Origin: Microbacteriaceae bacterium
Lineage (GTDB): Bacteria > Actinomycetota > Actinomycetes > Actinomycetales > Microbacteriaceae
Length of the DNA stretch: 64,000 bases
Assembly: GCA_025352325.1 (NCBI GenBank)
Contig: JANXTR010000033.1
Coordinates: 1-64,000 of the forward strand
Reading direction: 5' to 3'
Shown piece by piece: positions 50,596 through 62,061 of the stretch. Positions within the stretch are counted from its first letter, which is position 1; the number at the start of each line of letters is the position of its first letter. Under the pieces are notes generated by a model that worked only from the letters and a program-made list of their open reading frames with translations, was not told where the DNA came from and ran no database searches. A program made the translations under genes and the position numbers.

Positions 50596-51891
50596 CTAGC
50601 CGATTCGGCCGGCGATCAGCGGGCCGCCATCGAGGATCGGCTCGCCCGCGTCGCCGATGCGGTACGCGCCATCCAGCGCCTCGAGGGCACGGGCGAAACG
50701 CTCCGGCTCGTCGGTGCCGAGGGTGAAGAGCGGCTGACCCTCCACGACCGTGTCACCCGGTTTGGCGTGCAGGTCGATCCCGGCGGCGTGCTGCACCGGA
50801 TCCTGCTGGCGCGCGCGTCCGGCCCCGAGGCGCCAGGCCGCGATGCCGAACGGCAGCGCCTGCTGCTCCACCAGCACGCCCGCACGCGTGGCACGCACGG
50901 TGTGGGTCTCGCGCGGCACCGGGAGCAAGGCATCCGGATCCCCGCCCTGCGCCGCGATCATGGCGCGCCAGGTGTCCATCGCCTGGCCATTCGCGAGGGC
51001 GCCCGCGACGTCCGCATCAGGGATGCCAGCCAGCTCGAGCATCTCGCGCGCGAGGGCGACCGTGAGCTCCACGACGTCGGACGGGCCACCGCCCGCCAGC
51101 ACGTCCACCGACTCGCGCACCTCGTTGGCGTTGCCGATCGCGAGACCGAGCGGCACGTTCATGTTGGTGAGCAGCGCGCGGGTGGCGACCCCGGCATCCG
51201 TCCCGAGGCGCACCATCGTCTCGGCGAGCTCGCGGCCCATGGCCGGGTCCTGAAGGAACGCGCCCAAGCCGAACTTCACGTCGAGCACGAGCGCGGCCGT
51301 GCCCTCGGCGATCTTCTTGCTCATGATCGATGAGGCGATGAGCGGGATCGCCTCGACGGTACCGGTGATATCGCGCAGTCCGTAGAGCTTGGCGTCGGCC
51401 GGAGCGAGGCCCGCCCCCGCCGCACACACCACAGCGCCGACGCTCTCGAGCTGCGCCATGAACTCCTCGTTCGTCAGCGAGGCACGCCACCCCGGGATGC
51501 TCTCCAACTTGTCAAGGGTGCCCCCGGTGTGGCCGAGGCCGCGCCCCGAGAGTTGCGGAACCGCGACCCCGAAGGAAGCCACGAGAGGCGCAAGCGGCAG
51601 CGTGATCTTGTCGCCGACTCCCCCGGTCGAGTGCTTGTCGGTCGTGCGCTTCGACAGGCCGGAGAAGTCGAGGCGCTCGCCCGATGCGACCATCGCGAGC
51701 GTCAGGTCGCGGATCTCGTCGCGCCCCATCCCGCGCAGGAAGATCGCCATCGTCATGGCCGACATCTGCTCGTCGGCGACATAGCCGCGGGTGTACGCGT
51801 CGATCAGCCAGTCGAGCTGGGCGGTGCTGAGAGCACCGCCGTTGCGTTTGGTGCGGATCAGGTCGACGGTGTCGAACGGTTCGACGGCCAC
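50596..51891 (-). CDS. deoA: Thymidine/pyrimidine-nucleoside phosphorylase
   Basis: Cleaves thymidine, deoxyuridine or uridine with phosphate. The 431-residue protein has TVDLIRTKRNGGALS, FLRGMGRDEIRDLTLAM, the family signature DKHSTGGVGDKITLPLAP, LSGRGLGHTGGTLDKLES, IASSIMSKKIAEGTAALVLD and a C-terminal domain with GIDLHAKPGDTVVEG. GTG at 51891 lies 2 bases after the cdd stop. It is the last gene of the BMP-ABC transporter/cdd operon, so imported deoxyuridine made by Cdd can be split at once. Confidence 0.95.
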   Translation of the reverse strand: MAVEPFDTVDLIRTKRNGGALSTAQLDWLIDAYTRGYVADEQMSAMTMAIFLRGMGRDEIRDLTLAMVASGERLDFSGLSKRTTDKHSTGGVGDKITLPLAPLVASFGVAVPQLSGRGLGHTGGTLDKLESIPGWRASLTNEEFMAQLESVGAVVCAAGAGLAPADAKLYGLRDITGTVEAIPLIASSIMSKKIAEGTAALVLDVKFGLGAFLQDPAMGRELAETMVRLGTDAGVATRALLTNMNVPLGLAIGNANEVRESVDVLAGGGPSDVVELTVALAREMLELAGIPDADVAGALANGQAMDTWRAMIAAQGGDPDALLPVPRETHTVRATRAGVLVEQQALPFGIAAWRLGAGRARQQDPVQHAAGIDLHAKPGDTVVEGQPLFTLGTDEPERFARALEALDGAYRIGDAGEPILDGGPLIAGRIG

Positions 51892-51893
51892 GG

Positions 51894-52349
51894 TCAGCTC
51901 ACCGGGGCGGAGGGTGATGAGGGCGATGAGGAGCGGAACTCCTCCAGCGTCCGCGGCCCGAAGGCGTCCGGGATGACCTCGTCGATCGTCTTGATGCCCG
52001 AGACGGTGGCGAGAAGCATCCCCTCCGCGGAGTGCTCGAACAGCAGCTGCCGGCAGCGACCGCATGGCATGAGCGCGTTGCCGTGCCCGTCGACGCAGGC
52101 GAAGGCGACCAGCTTGCCGCCGCCCGTCATGTGCAGGCTCGACACCAGCGCGCACTCGGCGCAGAGGGTCAGCCCGTACGAGGCGTTCTCGACGTTCGCG
52201 CCGGTGATGATCCGACCGTCGTCGACGATCGCGGCCACCCCGACCGGGAACTTCGAATAGGGCACGTAGGCGTGCAACGACGCGTCGATCGCGAGCGTGC
52301 GCAGCGCATCCCAGTCGATGGATGCCGCCGAGGCGGAGCTCCCGCTCAC
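51894..52349 (-). CDS. cdd: Cytidine deaminase
   Basis: Deaminates cytidine and deoxycytidine. The 151-residue protein is of the tetrameric zinc type: SKFPVGVAAIVDDGRI, GANVENASYGLTLCAEC with the first zinc Cys and catalytic Glu, and MPCGRCRQLLFE with the other two Cys. GTG at 52349 overlaps the permease stop as GTGA. The last 15 residues are Ser/Pro-rich and not conserved. It stands between the transporter and deoA in one operon. Confidence 0.94.
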   Translation of the reverse strand: MSGSSASAASIDWDALRTLAIDASLHAYVPYSKFPVGVAAIVDDGRIITGANVENASYGLTLCAECALVSSLHMTGGGKLVAFACVDGHGNALMPCGRCRQLLFEHSAEGMLLATVSGIKTIDEVIPDAFGPRTLEEFRSSSPSSPSAPVS

Positions 52350-53661
52350 GATTTGATGTACGGCTTGTTGGCCGCGGCAGGCCCTCTGACCTGCCCCACG
52401 AATCCGGCGACCGCGAGGATCGTGACGACGTACGGGAGCATCAGCAGGAACTCGCTCGGCACCGGGGATCCGATGCTGGCCAACTGGTATTGGAGGTTCG
52501 TGGCGAAACCGAACATCAGACCGGCCAGGGTGGCCCGGATCGGGTCCCAGCGACCGAAGATGACGGCGGCAAGCGCGATGAAGCCGGCGCCGTTCGTCAT
52601 CTCCTTGCTGAAGGTGCCAACCGAGTCGAGCGTGAAGTACGCGCCGCCGATGCCGGCGATGGCGCCCGCGATGGAGACGTTCCAGAACCGGGTGCGGTTG
52701 ACATTGATGCCCACCGTGTCGGCCGCGGTTGGGTGCTCGCCGACGGAGCGGAGGCGCAGGCCCCAGCGGGTCTTGAAGAGTCCGAACCAGACCGCGATGA
52801 CCGCGACGTACATGAGGTACACGATGATCGTCTGCTGGAAGAAGACGGGACCGATGATCGGGATCTCGGACAGGCCGGGGATCGGCAGCTTGGTGAAGCG
52901 CACCGGATGGTTGAGCGACTGGTCGGCGGCGAGCACCTTCGAGTAGAAGAAGCTCGTGAGACCGGTGACGAGCACGTTGAGCACGACACCGACGATCACC
53001 TGGTCGACGACGTACCGGATCGAGAACACGGCAAGCAGCATCGCCACCAGAACGCCCGCGACCATGGCAGCGATCAGCCCGGCCCACGGGGAGTGCGTGA
53101 TCGAGCCGACCACCGCGCCGGTGAACGCACCGCCGAGCAGCTGGCCCTCGATGGCGACGTTGACGACGCCCACGCGCTCCGAGATGACGCCGCCGAGGGC
53201 TCCAAAGATCAGCGGGGTGCTGAGGGCGAGACTGCCGACGAGCAGTCCGGGCACGGGGATGGTCTTGCCCGCGGAGGCCCACGCCAGGAACGCGAACAGG
53301 AAGAGGAGCGCGAACACGGTCGTGAGCCACAGCGGTACCCGGCCGCTCGCCGATCGCGCGACGTACAGGTGCGCGAGCACGGCGAGCGCCACCAGCAGGA
53401 TCGCGACCGCGATCACGGTGGCGACCGTCGGGACCGGGATCGGCGGGATCTGGAACAGGTCCTTGGCCGTCGACAGCGAGAAGGTGCTCGTGCCGGATCG
53501 CGGGAGTGCGAAGGCGAGGATCAGCGCGATCACGGCGAAGACGTCGAGCACGATCGGGAACTTCAGGCTGCGCATCACCGCTTTCTCATGGACGATGGGT
53601 GCGTCGGCGCCGGCCGGATGGGTGGGAACGAGCGTCGCGCCGTCCTGACTCTCTCGACGGG

Positions 53662-53665
<4 letters not shown>
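52346..53665 (-). CDS. Nucleoside ABC transporter permease (NupQ-like)
   Basis: A 439-residue BPD_transp_2 family permease with about ten hydrophobic segments. It has TPLIFGALGGVISERVGVVNVAIEGQLLGGAF, typical of the BMP-type nucleoside importers, and RSVGEHPTAADTVGINVNRTRFWNVSIAGAIAGIGGAYF near the C-terminal third. The N-terminal 130 residues have extra membrane segments before the core. It pairs with the permease encoded just upstream (4-base overlap) to form the membrane channel. Confidence 0.92.
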
Positions 53666-54998
<1,333 letters not shown>

Positions 54999-55002
<4 letters not shown>

Positions 55003-56573
55003 GTCACGACCTCCGTCTGCGTTTCGGCGGGATGGGCTTCGGCGGGATGGGTCTCGGAACGATGCGTCTGCGACGGACTGGCCTCGCCCGCCATCATCAG
55101 GCCGAGCACGTCACGCGGGGTGTCGCCCGGCACGATACCGACGATCCCGCCGCGGTACATGACGGCGATGCGGTCGGCGAGCGTGACGACCTCGTCGAGC
55201 TCCGTCGACACCACGACGACGGGAACGCCGGCGTCGCGGGCCTGGATGATGCGGGTGTGCACGAACTCGATCGACCCGACATCGAGCCCACGGGTCGGTT
55301 GGGCGGCGACGAAGAGGCGCAGCTCCCGACTGAGCTCGCGCGCCAGCACGACCTTCTGCTGGTTGCCGCCGGACAGCCGTCCGACGTGGGTCGCGACGCC
55401 CTGGGCTCGGACGTCGAACTCGACGATCTTCTCCTCGGCGAAGGTGTTCAGCGCCTCAATCTGCAGGAACCCCTTCTTGACGAACGGCGCCCCGATCGAG
55501 CGGTCGAGCATGAGGTTCTCGGCGATCGTGAACTCGGCCACGAGGCCGTCCTCGGTCCGATCCTCTGGCACGAAGCCGACGCCGGCGTCGAGCACGCCGC
55601 GCGTGCTGCGGCCGACCAGCTCGGCCCCGTCGAGGGTGATTGAGCCCTCGATCCGATCCTGGAGTCCCATGATCGCCTCAGTCAGCTCGGTCTGACCGTT
55701 GCCCTGCACGCCCGCGATCGCGAGCACCTCGCCGGCCCGCACCTCGAAGTTCACGTGCGAGACCACGTACTGGGAGTCGGCGTCGATCACCGAGAGGTCG
55801 CGCACCACCAGCGCGGGAGCGCCGGGCGTCGAGACGCCCTTGTCGACGGTCAACTCGACCGAACGGCCGACCATCATCGACGCCAGGTCCGTGTTGCTCG
55901 CGGTCGGAGACGCCTCGCCGACGACCTTGCCGAGCCGGATCACAGTGATCCGGTCCGCGACCTCGCGGACCTCCCGGAGCTTGTGGGTGATGAAGACGAT
56001 CGAGGTGCCCGCCTGCTTGAGCTGGCGCATGATGACCATGAGTTCATCGGTCTCCTGCGGGGTGAGCACGGCGGTGGGCTCGTCGAATACCAGCACCTTC
56101 GCGTCGCGCGAGAGCGCCTTGATGATCTCGACGCGCTGCTGCACACCGACCGGCAGCTCTTCGACGAGCGCATCCGGGTCGACGTCGAATCCGAAGCGGG
56201 ACGAGATCTCGCGCACCCTCGCACGTGCGGCACCCAGGTTGAGCCGGCCGCCGAACGTGGTCTCCTCGTGGCCGAGCATGACGTTCTCGGCCACGGTGAA
56301 CACGGGGATCAGCATGAAGTGCTGGTGCACCATCCCGATGCCGGAGTTCATCGCGTCGCCGGGACCGGAGAAGTGCTGCACGACGTCGTCCAGGAGGATC
56401 TCGCCCTCGTCGGCCTGGTAGAGGCCGTAGAGCACGTTCATGAGGGTGGACTTGCCGGCGCCGTTCTCACCGAGCAGCGCGTGGATCTCGCCGGGCTCGA
56501 CGGTGACATCGATGTGGTCGTTCGCAACCAGGGCGCCGAACCGCTTGGTGATGCCGCGGAGTTCGAGCTTCAT
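54999..56573 (-). CDS. Nucleoside ABC transporter ATP-binding protein (double NBD, NupO-like)
   Basis: A 524-residue ATPase with two nucleotide-binding domains. The first has LLGENGAGKSTLMNVLYGL (Walker A), ELPVGVQQRVEIIKAL (ABC signature variant) and VLVFDEPTAVLTPQE (Walker B). The second has the degenerate Walker A IAGVQGNGQTELTEAIMGL, GRLSGGNQQKVVLAREL and ATRGLDVGS-like QPTRGLDVGS. This two-domain layout is normal for the sugar/nucleoside importers of this class. ATG at 56573 gives MKLELRGITKRFG; a TTG three codons upstream is an alternative. The C-terminal 25 residues are a His/Thr-rich repeat-like tail (SETHPAEAHPAE). Confidence 0.93.
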
Positions 56574-56603
56574 ATCGCCCAATCTAAGTGAGTTAAGAGG
56601 GAA

Positions 56604-56632
56604 CGGGGAGGCCAGCGGAGCTGACCTCCCCG
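56604..56632. terminator. Hairpin between binding-protein and ATPase genes
   Basis: GGGGAGG-C-CAGC pairs with GCTG-A-CCTCCCC around a 3-base loop, with one internal mismatch. It lies just after the stop of the lipoprotein gene and before the ATPase gene. Such structures commonly cause partial termination or protect the upstream message, giving more binding protein than transporter. No T-tract follows. Confidence 0.55.
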
Positions 56633-56668
56633 AACCGAGTGATGCGGGTGGTACGGGTGGTACGGGAC

Positions 56669-57799
56669 CTACTTGGGCGTCGCCGCCGAGGTCACGACGA
56701 TGTCACCCGAGATGACCTTCGCCTTGATGTCGGCGATCTCCTTCTCGAGTCCCGAGTCGACCTTGCTCGCGTAGTCGTGGAACGGGGCGAGACCGACGCC
56801 GCCGTTCTTCAGGGTTCCGACGAAGGCCTTGTTGTTGAAGTCGCCGCCGGCAGCATCCTGCACGACCGACTTGACGCCCGTGTCGACACCCTTCATCACC
56901 GAGGTGAGAAGGATGCTCTGAACGCTCTTGTCGGTGTTGTAGACATCCGCGTCAACGCCGATCATCACGGTGCCGGTGTTCTGGTCCTTGATGGCTTCAG
57001 CTGCGCTCTGGTAGATCGGGCCACCGACAGGCATCAACACGTCGGCCTTCTGGTCCAGGAGACCCTGCGCGGCAGTCTTGGCCTCGACACCGGCCGCGAA
57101 GCCGCCGGTGAAGAGACCGGTCTGGGATGCGACATCCCAGCCGACGACCTTGACGTTCTTGCTCTTGGTCTTGTTGAAGTAGGCAACGCCTTCGGCGAAG
57201 CCGTCCATGAAGATGGTGACCGGCGGGATCTGGATGCCACCGAAGGTGCCGACGACGCCGGTCTTCGAGTAGCTGGCCGCGGCGTAGCCCGCGAGGAACG
57301 ATGCCTGCGCGGTGTCGAAGAGGATCGGCTTGCCATTGGTCACATCGACCTTGCCGTCACCCGTCGGCTTGCCGTCGGTCCCGGTGGCGCCCTCGTTGTC
57401 GAGGCCGTCGTCGACGATCGCGAAGTTGACGTCCGGGTTGGCCTTGGCGGCGGCATCCGTCGCCGCGGAGAGCAGGAAGCCGACCGTGACGATCAGGTTG
57501 CAGCCCTGGGCGAGCAGGCTGTCGATGTTCGGCGCGTAGTTGTCGGCCGTCGTGGACTCGACGTGCTTCTCCTTGACGCCGAGGCTCTTCGCGGCATCCT
57601 GCAGGCCGTTGAGGCCGATCTCGTTGAACGAGTGGTCGTTGAAGCCGCCCGAGTCGGAGACCATGCAGGGCAGGAAGGTCGAGGCAGCCTTGGTCGTGGT
57701 ACCGCCCGTGGGGGCTGCGGAACACCCGGCGAGCACGAGCGCGCTCACGCCGAGGGTTGCAAGACCGGCCAACGCGGTCTTGCGTGAAGTCGAAATCAC
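56669..57799 (-). CDS. BMP family nucleoside-binding lipoprotein
   Basis: A 376-residue secreted lipoprotein, the substrate-binding part of the nucleoside importer. The signal peptide (about residues 1-24) ends in the lipobox LAGC. The Bmp domain has SDSGGFNDHSFNEIGLNGL, IVTVGFLLSAATDAAAKANP, FLAGYAAASYSKTGVVGTFGG and KVVGWDVASQTGLFTGGF. GTG at 57799 is chosen because GGAGG lies 6 bases upstream; the longer frame to 57817 would place extra acidic residues before the basic signal start. A -10-like TAACGT sits on the minus strand near 57853. It is first in the transporter-cdd-deoA operon. Confidence 0.93.
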   Translation of the reverse strand: MISTSRKTALAGLATLGVSALVLAGCSAAPTGGTTTKAASTFLPCMVSDSGGFNDHSFNEIGLNGLQDAAKSLGVKEKHVESTTADNYAPNIDSLLAQGCNLIVTVGFLLSAATDAAAKANPDVNFAIVDDGLDNEGATGTDGKPTGDGKVDVTNGKPILFDTAQASFLAGYAAASYSKTGVVGTFGGIQIPPVTIFMDGFAEGVAYFNKTKSKNVKVVGWDVASQTGLFTGGFAAGVEAKTAAQGLLDQKADVLMPVGGPIYQSAAEAIKDQNTGTVMIGVDADVYNTDKSVQSILLTSVMKGVDTGVKSVVQDAAGGDFNNKAFVGTLKNGGVGLAPFHDYASKVDSGLEKEIADIKAKVISGDIVVTSAATPK

Positions 57800-57992
57800 T
57801 GTGTCCTCCAAAATCACGCCGGGCGGGGCGCCGGGCGAATTGGCTCAACGTTACTCAGTGTGACAGTCCGTTCCCAGCCCGCTTCCCGCTCGGAGGCCGA
57901 AGAGTTACCAAGCTGCGACGGCGACGTAATGATTCGGAAATGTGCGAGGCGCCGCGAGGCGCAGCGCCGTCCGATCCCAAGCCCGTCCGGCC
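57800..57992 (-). promoter_or_regulatory. Intergenic region upstream of the BMP lipoprotein gene
   Basis: About 190 bases between the manC stop and the lipoprotein start. On the minus strand GAGTAACGTT near 57858-57849 offers a -10 (TAACGT) for the nucleoside operon. A GC-rich stretch GAGGCGCCGCGAGGCGCAGCGCC (57946 onward) can fold and may end manC transcription. No gene is seen. Confidence 0.35.
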
Positions 57993-59117
57993 TTAGAGAA
58001 CGTCGGAACGCCCGCTCAGCTTGAGAGCGTCGACCACGCCTTTCACCCGCTGGGCGTTCTGGCTGGTGGTAACAAGGAGGGCATCTTCGGTGTCGACCAC
58101 GACGATGTCACGCACCCCGATCAACGAGATGATCCGGGATGTCTGGCTGATCACGATGCCGCTCGAGGAGTCGGCGAGCACCCGCGCGTTCTCGCCCAGG
58201 ATCGCGAGGTCCGACTTGCGGCCGCCCGAGTGCAGCTTGGCGATCGAGGCGAAGTCGCCCACGTCATCCCAGTCGAAGTGTCCGGGCACGACGACGAGGC
58301 GCCCAGCCTTCGCGGCGGGTTCAGCCACCGTGTAGTCAATGGCAATCTTGGTCAGCCCCGGCCAGACCCGGTCGACGACTGGACCGCGGCGGGCGGGATC
58401 GTCCCAGGCTTCGGCAAGTTCCTCGAGGCCCGCGAGCAGAGCGGGATCCGACTCGCCGATCTGGGCGAGCAAAACGTCGGCGCGTGCCACGAACATGCCG
58501 CCGTTCCAGAGGTGCTTGTCGTCGACGACGTACTTCTCTGCCGTGGCGAGGTCGGGCTTCTCGACGAAGCTCTCGACGACCAGTGCGTCGGGCGCCCCGG
58601 CGATGTCGAGCGGGCCGCCGCACTGGATGTAGCCGAATCCGATCGCCGGCTCGGTCGGGGTGATGCCGATCGTCGCGATGTAGCCCGCGTTCGCGGCGGC
58701 GACCGCCTGCACGACGGCGCGGCGGAATGAGCGGACATCGGCGATGACGTGATCGGCAGCGAACGAGCCGATGATCACGTCCGGTTCGCGCAGTCGCAGG
58801 ATGGCGGCGGCCAGGCCGATCGCCGCGGTGGAATCCTTGGGCTCGCTCTCGAGCACGACGTTCGAGTCGATGAGCTCGGGCAGCTGGGCCTCGACGGCGG
58901 CGCGGTGCGCGCGACCGGTCACAACCATGACCCGATCCGGTCCGGAGATCGGAGCCAGCCGATCCCAGGTGGCCCGCAGCAGCGAGCTCCCCGACCCGGT
59001 GAGGTCGTGCAGGAACTTGGGGGCGTCGGCGCGCGAGAGCGGCCACAACCGGGAGCCGATCCCGCCGGCCGGGATGACGCTGTAGAAGTGCTCGAGTCCA
59101 CTGCCGCTCTTGCTCAT
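57993..59117 (-). CDS. manC: Mannose-1-phosphate guanylyltransferase
   Basis: Makes GDP-mannose from GTP and mannose 1-phosphate. The 374-residue protein has the loop IPAGGIGSRLWPLSRADAPKFL at about residue 15, GRAHRAAVEAQLPEL, EPKDSTAAIGLAA, GSFAADHVI, FVEKPD and WNGGMFVARADVLL, ending with FDWDDVGDF. It is the short form without the isomerase domain. GDP-mannose would serve Ppm (28669) and possibly fucosyl donors. A minus-strand TACGCT (59130-59125) lies 7 bases before the ATG at 59117, so the message is probably leaderless. Confidence 0.94.
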   Translation of the reverse strand: MSKSGSGLEHFYSVIPAGGIGSRLWPLSRADAPKFLHDLTGSGSSLLRATWDRLAPISGPDRVMVVTGRAHRAAVEAQLPELIDSNVVLESEPKDSTAAIGLAAAILRLREPDVIIGSFAADHVIADVRSFRRAVVQAVAAANAGYIATIGITPTEPAIGFGYIQCGGPLDIAGAPDALVVESFVEKPDLATAEKYVVDDKHLWNGGMFVARADVLLAQIGESDPALLAGLEELAEAWDDPARRGPVVDRVWPGLTKIAIDYTVAEPAAKAGRLVVVPGHFDWDDVGDFASIAKLHSGGRKSDLAILGENARVLADSSSGIVISQTSRIISLIGVRDIVVVDTEDALLVTTSQNAQRVKGVVDALKLSGRSDVL

Positions 59118-59281
59118 GGCCCCCAGCGTAACGAGAGCGGTACAAAGTATCTCGACGTCGAGAGGAACGGAGGTGACCCTTGCCTGCGGAGTCCCGGGGG
59201 CAGGCCTAGACTTATGACGTCCGATGACCGAGCGAACGGCGTGCCACCCGTCGCCGCGAACGAGACACAAAAAGGAGTCCC
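59118..59281. promoter_or_regulatory. Divergent control region of manC and sdhCDAB
   Basis: Contains the manC -10 TACGCT (minus, 59130-59125), a perfect 14-base palindrome TCTCGACGTCGAGA (59150-59163), and for sdhC a -10 TAGACT (59207-59212) with TTGCCT 21 bases upstream, which is longer than normal spacing. The sdhC ribosome site AAGGAG ends 5 bases before the GTG at 59282. The palindrome is a possible operator. Confidence 0.4.
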
Positions 59282-59716
59282 GTGTCGAGCCAAGTTGCAC
59301 GATCCGGAGCAGCCACCTCCACAAAGATCCGTGGTCCGAAGCGCCCGGCGGGAACGCTGTACCGGGGTCGCGAGGGCATGTGGTCGTGGGTGCTGCACCG
59401 CATCACGGGAGTCGCGATCTTCTTCTTCCTCCTGGTTCACGTGCTTGACACCGCCCTCGTGCGGCTCAGTCCTGAGGCCTACAACTCGGTCATCAACGCG
59501 TACAAGACGCCGCTGCTCGGGCTTGGCGAGATCGCCCTCGTCGCCGCGATCGGACTGCACGCGCTCAACGGGCTGCGCATCATCCTGATCGACTTCTGGA
59601 GCGTCGGCACGCGTCACCAGCGCCTGCTGTTCTGGATCGTGATCGGCCTGTGGATCGTGCTGCTGGCCGGCTTCGTCCCGCGTCAGATCATGCACATCTT
59701 CTTTGGAGGGGCATAG
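59282..59716 (+). CDS. sdhC: Succinate dehydrogenase cytochrome b556 subunit
   Basis: A 144-residue membrane anchor. After a basic N-terminus it has GTLYRGREGMWSWVLHRITGVAIFF, the SdhC signature where SxxHRxTG binds quinone and heme, then LLVHVLDTALV with the heme-ligand His, and two more membrane segments including GLHALNGLRIILIDF. GTG at 59282 has a strong AAGGAG site. It is the first gene of the sdhCDAB operon and anchors the SdhAB dimer at the inner membrane. Confidence 0.94.
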   Translation: MSSQVARSGAATSTKIRGPKRPAGTLYRGREGMWSWVLHRITGVAIFFFLLVHVLDTALVRLSPEAYNSVINAYKTPLLGLGEIALVAAIGLHALNGLRIILIDFWSVGTRHQRLLFWIVIGLWIVLLAGFVPRQIMHIFFGGA

Positions 59717-59719
59717 GCC

Positions 59720-60172
59720 ATGACCACCATCGACGCTCCCCGCACCCCGCACACCCCTGTTACGAAAAACCGTCGTGTCAACTGGGAGAAGTGGGGCTGG
59801 CTCTACATGCGGGCCTCGGGCATCCTGCTCGTCGTGCTCATCTTCGGGCACCTCTTCGTGAACCTCTTCCTCGGCACCGGGGTGAAGCAGGTCGACTTCG
59901 CATTCGTCGCCGGAAAGTGGGCCAGCCCGTTCTGGCAGGTCTGGGACGTGCTGATGCTCTGGCTCGCCCTGATCCACGGCGGCAACGGCATGCGCACGAT
60001 CATCAACGACTACGCGCACGGTCGGCCCCGCCAGGTGATGCTCGGCCTCGTGTTCGCCGCGGTTGCCATCCTGATCGTGCTCGGCACTCTGACCCTGGTC
60101 GCTTTCGACCCGTGCCCGACCGGCGCCGACCCGTCCCTCCTTCCCAGCTTCTGCCCCGCCTCCAGTAAGTGA
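59720..60172 (+). CDS. sdhD: Succinate dehydrogenase membrane anchor subunit
   Basis: A 150-residue anchor with three membrane segments: [17 protein letters not shown], a second with [18 protein letters not shown], and a third [22 protein letters not shown]. The His residues in GHLF and IHGG are candidate heme ligands. It starts 3 bases after sdhC, and its stop overlaps the sdhA GTG (GTGA). Confidence 0.92.
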   Translation: MTTIDAPRTPHTPVTKNRRVNWEKWGWLYMRASGILLVVLIFGHLFVNLFLGTGVKQVDFAFVAGKWASPFWQVWDVLMLWLALIHGGNGMRTIINDYAHGRPRQVMLGLVFAAVAILIVLGTLTLVAFDPCPTGADPSLLPSFCPASSK

Positions 60173-62061
60173 GTATCGAATCGAATGAGCCCGAACCGAA
60201 TGAGCACCCTCGCGTGAGCCCCGCAACCCCTCAGAAGCCGACCGATGAGTCGGAGACGGAGGTAATGGAGTTCGAAGATGGCGCGATCATCGACGGCGTC
60301 CACTACCACCAGTTCGACGTGGTGATCGTGGGTGCAGGCGGTGCCGGCATGCGTGCCGCCATCGAAGCCGGACCGAAGGCGAAGACCGCTGTCATCACCA
60401 AGCTCTACCCCACCCGCTCGCACACCGGTGCGGCACAGGGCGGCATGGCCGCGGCGCTCGCCAACGTCGAAGAGGACAACTGGGAGTGGCACACCTTCGA
60501 CACCGTCAAGGGCGGTGACTATCTGGTCGACCAGGATGCCGCTGAGATCCTGGCGAAGGAGGCCATCGACGCGGTGCTCGACCTCGAGAACATGGGCCTG
60601 CCGTTCAACCGCACGCCCGAGGGCAAGATCGACCAGCGCCGCTTTGGCGGCCACACCCGCGACCACGGCAAGGCGCCCGTGCGTCGGGCCTGCTACGCCG
60701 CGGACCGCACTGGCCACATGATCCTGCAGACGCTGTTCCAGAACTGCGTGCGCCTGGGCGTCAACTTCTTCAACGAGTACTACGCCCTCGACATCGTGAT
60801 GACGAAGGTGAAGGGCAAGGACCGCCCCTCGGCGATCGTCGCCTACGAACTGGCGACCGGCGAGATCCATGTCTTCCAGGCGAAGGCGATCATCTTCGCC
60901 ACCGGCGGCTTCGGCAAGATCTACAAGACCACCTCCAACGCGCACACCCTGACCGGAGACGGCGTCGGAATCATCTGGCGCAAGGGCCTGCCGCTCGAGG
61001 ACATGGAGTTCTTCCAGTTCCACCCGACCGGGCTGGCGGGGCTGGGCATCCTGCTGACGGAGGGCGCTCGAGGCGAGGGCGCGATCTTGCGCAACGCGAG
61101 CGGCGAGCGCTTTATGGAGCGCTACGCCCCCACGATCAAAGACCTGGCTCCCCGCGACATCATCTCGCGCTGCATGGTAATGGAGGTGGCGGAGGGTCGC
61201 GGCGCCGGCCCGCACAAGGACTACGTGCTGCTGGACTGCACGCACCTGGGCGCCGAGGTGCTCGAGACCAAGCTCCCCGACATCACGGAGTTCGCGCGCA
61301 CCTACCTCGGCGTCGACCCAGTCACCACGCCCGTGCCGGTCATGCCGACGGCGCACTATGCGATGGGAGGCATCCCGACCAACGTCAAGGCCGAGGTGCT
61401 GAGTGACAACGACACGGTCGTGCCCGGTCTGTACGCCGCGGGCGAGTGCGCCTGCGTCTCGGTGCACGGCTCGAACCGACTGGGCACGAACTCGCTCCTC
61501 GACATCAATGTCTTCGGCAAGCGGGCCGGCAACAACGCCGCCGACTACTCGATGACTGCCGACTTCGTGCCGGTTCCGAAGAATCCGGCCGGCTTCGTGC
61601 TCGGCCTCGTCGAGCAGCTGCGCGACTCCAACGGCACCGAGCGGATCGCCGGCCTCCGCAAGGAGCTGCAGGAGGAGATGGACAAGAACGCGCAGGTGTT
61701 CCGTACCGACGAATCTCTCGCGAAGGTCACCGAGACCATCCACGTGCTGCGGCGCCGCTACAAAAACGTGTCCATCCAAGACAAGGGGCGCCGCTACAAC
61801 ACCGACCTGTTGGAGGCGATCGAGCTCGGATTCCTACTCGACCTGGCCGAGGTGGTTGTGTTCTCGGCCCGCAACCGCAAGGAGAGCCGCGGCGGCCACA
61901 TGCGCGACGACTACCCGACGCGCGACGACGCCGAGTACATGAAGCACACGATGGCGTACCTGACCGGCGACCCGCACTCGGCGGACGCCGCAGACCACAT
62001 CACGCTCGGGTGGAAGCCCGTCGTGATCACGAACTATCAGCCGATGGAGAGGAAGTACTGA
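60169..62061 (+). CDS. sdhA: Succinate dehydrogenase flavoprotein subunit
   Basis: A 630-residue flavoprotein that oxidises succinate to fumarate. It has [20 protein letters not shown] (FAD dinucleotide site), the covalent-FAD His in [69 protein letters not shown]-like [12 protein letters not shown] and [10 protein letters not shown]. The N-terminal 45 residues before the domain are acidic and variable; GTG at 60169 is coupled to sdhD, and the ATG at 60265 is an alternative. It shares one base with the sdhB start. Confidence 0.96.
   Translation: MSIESNEPEPNEHPRVSPATPQKPTDESETEVMEFEDGAIIDGVHYHQFDVVIVGAGGAGMRAAIEAGPKAKTAVITKLYPTRSHTGAAQGGMAAALANVEEDNWEWHTFDTVKGGDYLVDQDAAEILAKEAIDAVLDLENMGLPFNRTPEGKIDQRRFGGHTRDHGKAPVRRACYAADRTGHMILQTLFQNCVRLGVNFFNEYYALDIVMTKVKGKDRPSAIVAYELATGEIHVFQAKAIIFATGGFGKIYKTTSNAHTLTGDGVGIIWRKGLPLEDMEFFQFHPTGLAGLGILLTEGARGEGAILRNASGERFMERYAPTIKDLAPRDIISRCMVMEVAEGRGAGPHKDYVLLDCTHLGAEVLETKLPDITEFARTYLGVDPVTTPVPVMPTAHYAMGGIPTNVKAEVLSDNDTVVPGLYAAGECACVSVHGSNRLGTNSLLDINVFGKRAGNNAADYSMTADFVPVPKNPAGFVLGLVEQLRDSNGTERIAGLRKELQEEMDKNAQVFRTDESLAKVTETIHVLRRRYKNVSIQDKGRRYNTDLLEAIELGFLLDLAEVVVFSARNRKESRGGHMRDDYPTRDDAEYMKHTMAYLTGDPHSADAADHITLGWKPVVITNYQPMERKY

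Noticed and set aside
49680-50600. Target-site duplication flanking the inverted-repeat cassette
   Set aside because: The bases left of 49695 and right of 50585 do not match each other over any useful length.
59180-59212. TTGCCT/TAGACT as a standard -35/-10 pair for sdhC
   Set aside because: The spacing is 21 bases, outside the usual 16-19; only the -10 is retained as a weak suggestion.
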